The notes under the pieces were generated by a model that did not search any database, had not been told where the DNA came from, and saw nothing but the letters and a program-made list of their open reading frames with translations. A DNA stretch of 64,000 bases from Armatimonadota bacterium. Lineage in GTDB: Bacteria; Armatimonadota; Zipacnadia; Zipacnadales; JABUFB01. The translations under genes and the position numbers were made by a program. The DNA lies in assembly GCA_013314775.1 (NCBI GenBank), contig JABUFB010000017.1, positions 1 to 64,000 on the forward strand, in the 5' to 3' direction. Positions 63,740 through 64,000 of this stretch are shown here, one piece after another (the first letter of the stretch is position 1; every line of letters starts with the position of its first letter).

Positions 63740-63790
63740 CTTTCGCGGGCGCTTGCAGGCGCCGGGTGGTTCACTGAATGTGGGGCATTT

Positions 63791-64000
63791 TCACCGCGAT
63801 GTTCGGTTCGCCCTCCCGGAATACGCGGTACGGCCACCGTGCTTCTTGAGCAAGCGCGCGGCCCCGTAAGCCTTGCGCGCGTTGGCTCGATCAAGCGCAG
63901 TGCGACCCTCACGATCTGGCTCATTGACTTTTGCGCCCTTTCGGATGAGCAGTTCGCAGATGTCCGTCATGTTCCGCTCCGCTGCGAGATGCAGCGGGGT
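63791..64000 (-). CDS. C-terminal part of an ankyrin-repeat protein (cut by window edge)
   Basis: The minus strand from the window edge encodes 69 residues and a TGA: it begins TPLHLAAERNMTDICELL, the core of an ankyrin repeat, and continues IRKGAKVNEPDREGRTALD with a second partial repeat, ending in a short basic tail. Ankyrin repeats mediate protein-protein contacts. Most of the gene is beyond base 64000. It ends 51 bases before the glycosidase start, in the same direction. Confidence 0.85.
   Translation of the reverse strand, partial: TPLHLAAERNMTDICELLIRKGAKVNEPDREGRTALDRANARKAYGAARLLKKHGGRTAYSGRANRTSR

Overview
The window looks like chromosomal DNA from an uncultured Armatimonadota-type bacterium, probably a metagenome-derived genome. 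The best evidence is three intact prepilin-type proteins (starting at 12138, 12933 and 46245). Each has a [14 protein letters not shown]-type signal followed by [14 protein letters not shown] and a C-terminal H-X9-DG motif, a combination typical of that phylum. Base composition is GC-rich with strong GC bias at third codon positions, which is why so many long antisense open frames exist. GTG and TTG starts are common, and most genes have a clear GGAGG-type ribosome binding site.

Layout. (1) 1-465: the leader-distal end of a CRISPR array with decaying terminal repeats; no cas genes are present. (2) 722-7799: three secreted proteins of glycan or glycoside-hydrolase-like families (a propeller-like protein, DUF4838 with DNRLRE domains, DUF4091). 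(3) 8629-12068: a housekeeping block, rpmE - DUF1385 - prfA - prmC. (4) 12138-13556: two prepilin-like genes. (5) 13972-18720: a beta-barrel-like outer-membrane protein, a minus-strand sugar operon (N-acetylneuraminate-lyase-like protein, ThuA-like protein, D-lyxose-isomerase-like protein) and a divergent sulfatase-superfamily gene with threonine at the nucleophile position. (6) 18805-26357: a membrane pyrophosphatase, then an envelope operon read leftward: rpiB, dCMP deaminase, tagO/wecA, wecB, AI-2E-family permease, uppP. (7) 26460-30756: a GAF-PAS histidine kinase, a gene-poor kilobase, a lipoprotein and an exported peroxiredoxin. (8) 31149-35210: a C45-type hydrolase, a URO-D-like protein and an Amt transporter. 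(9) 35452-46083: a carbohydrate catabolic region with aldo/keto reductase, fucose/arabinose-isomerase-like protein, secreted repeat protein, 3-hydroxyisobutyrate-dehydrogenase-like protein, TIM-barrel glycosidase-like protein, BadF-type kinase, two tandem SIS proteins and a rhamnose-isomerase-like protein, interrupted by a broken prepilin remnant. (10) 46245-47185: a prepilin and a small membrane protein. (11) 47287-63739: a minus-strand run of nine closely spaced genes with one wider 97-base gap: giant secreted glycosidase, lipid kinase, two formylglycine-type sulfatases, DUF4091 protein, small unknown protein, GH116, SGNH hydrolase and FNT channel. (12) 63791-64000: the C-terminal end of an ankyrin-repeat protein running off the edge.

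Together the genes suggest a heterotroph specialised in complex, partly sulfated glycans. Secreted enzymes attack polymers outside, while leaderless sulfatases, GH116, isomerases, a sugar kinase and SIS proteins process imported fragments. The most promising unrecognised units are the kinase-SIS-SIS cluster (42056-44543) and the sulfatase/GH116/lipid-kinase run (47287-63739). All functional calls come from reading motifs and family resemblance by eye; no database search was run.
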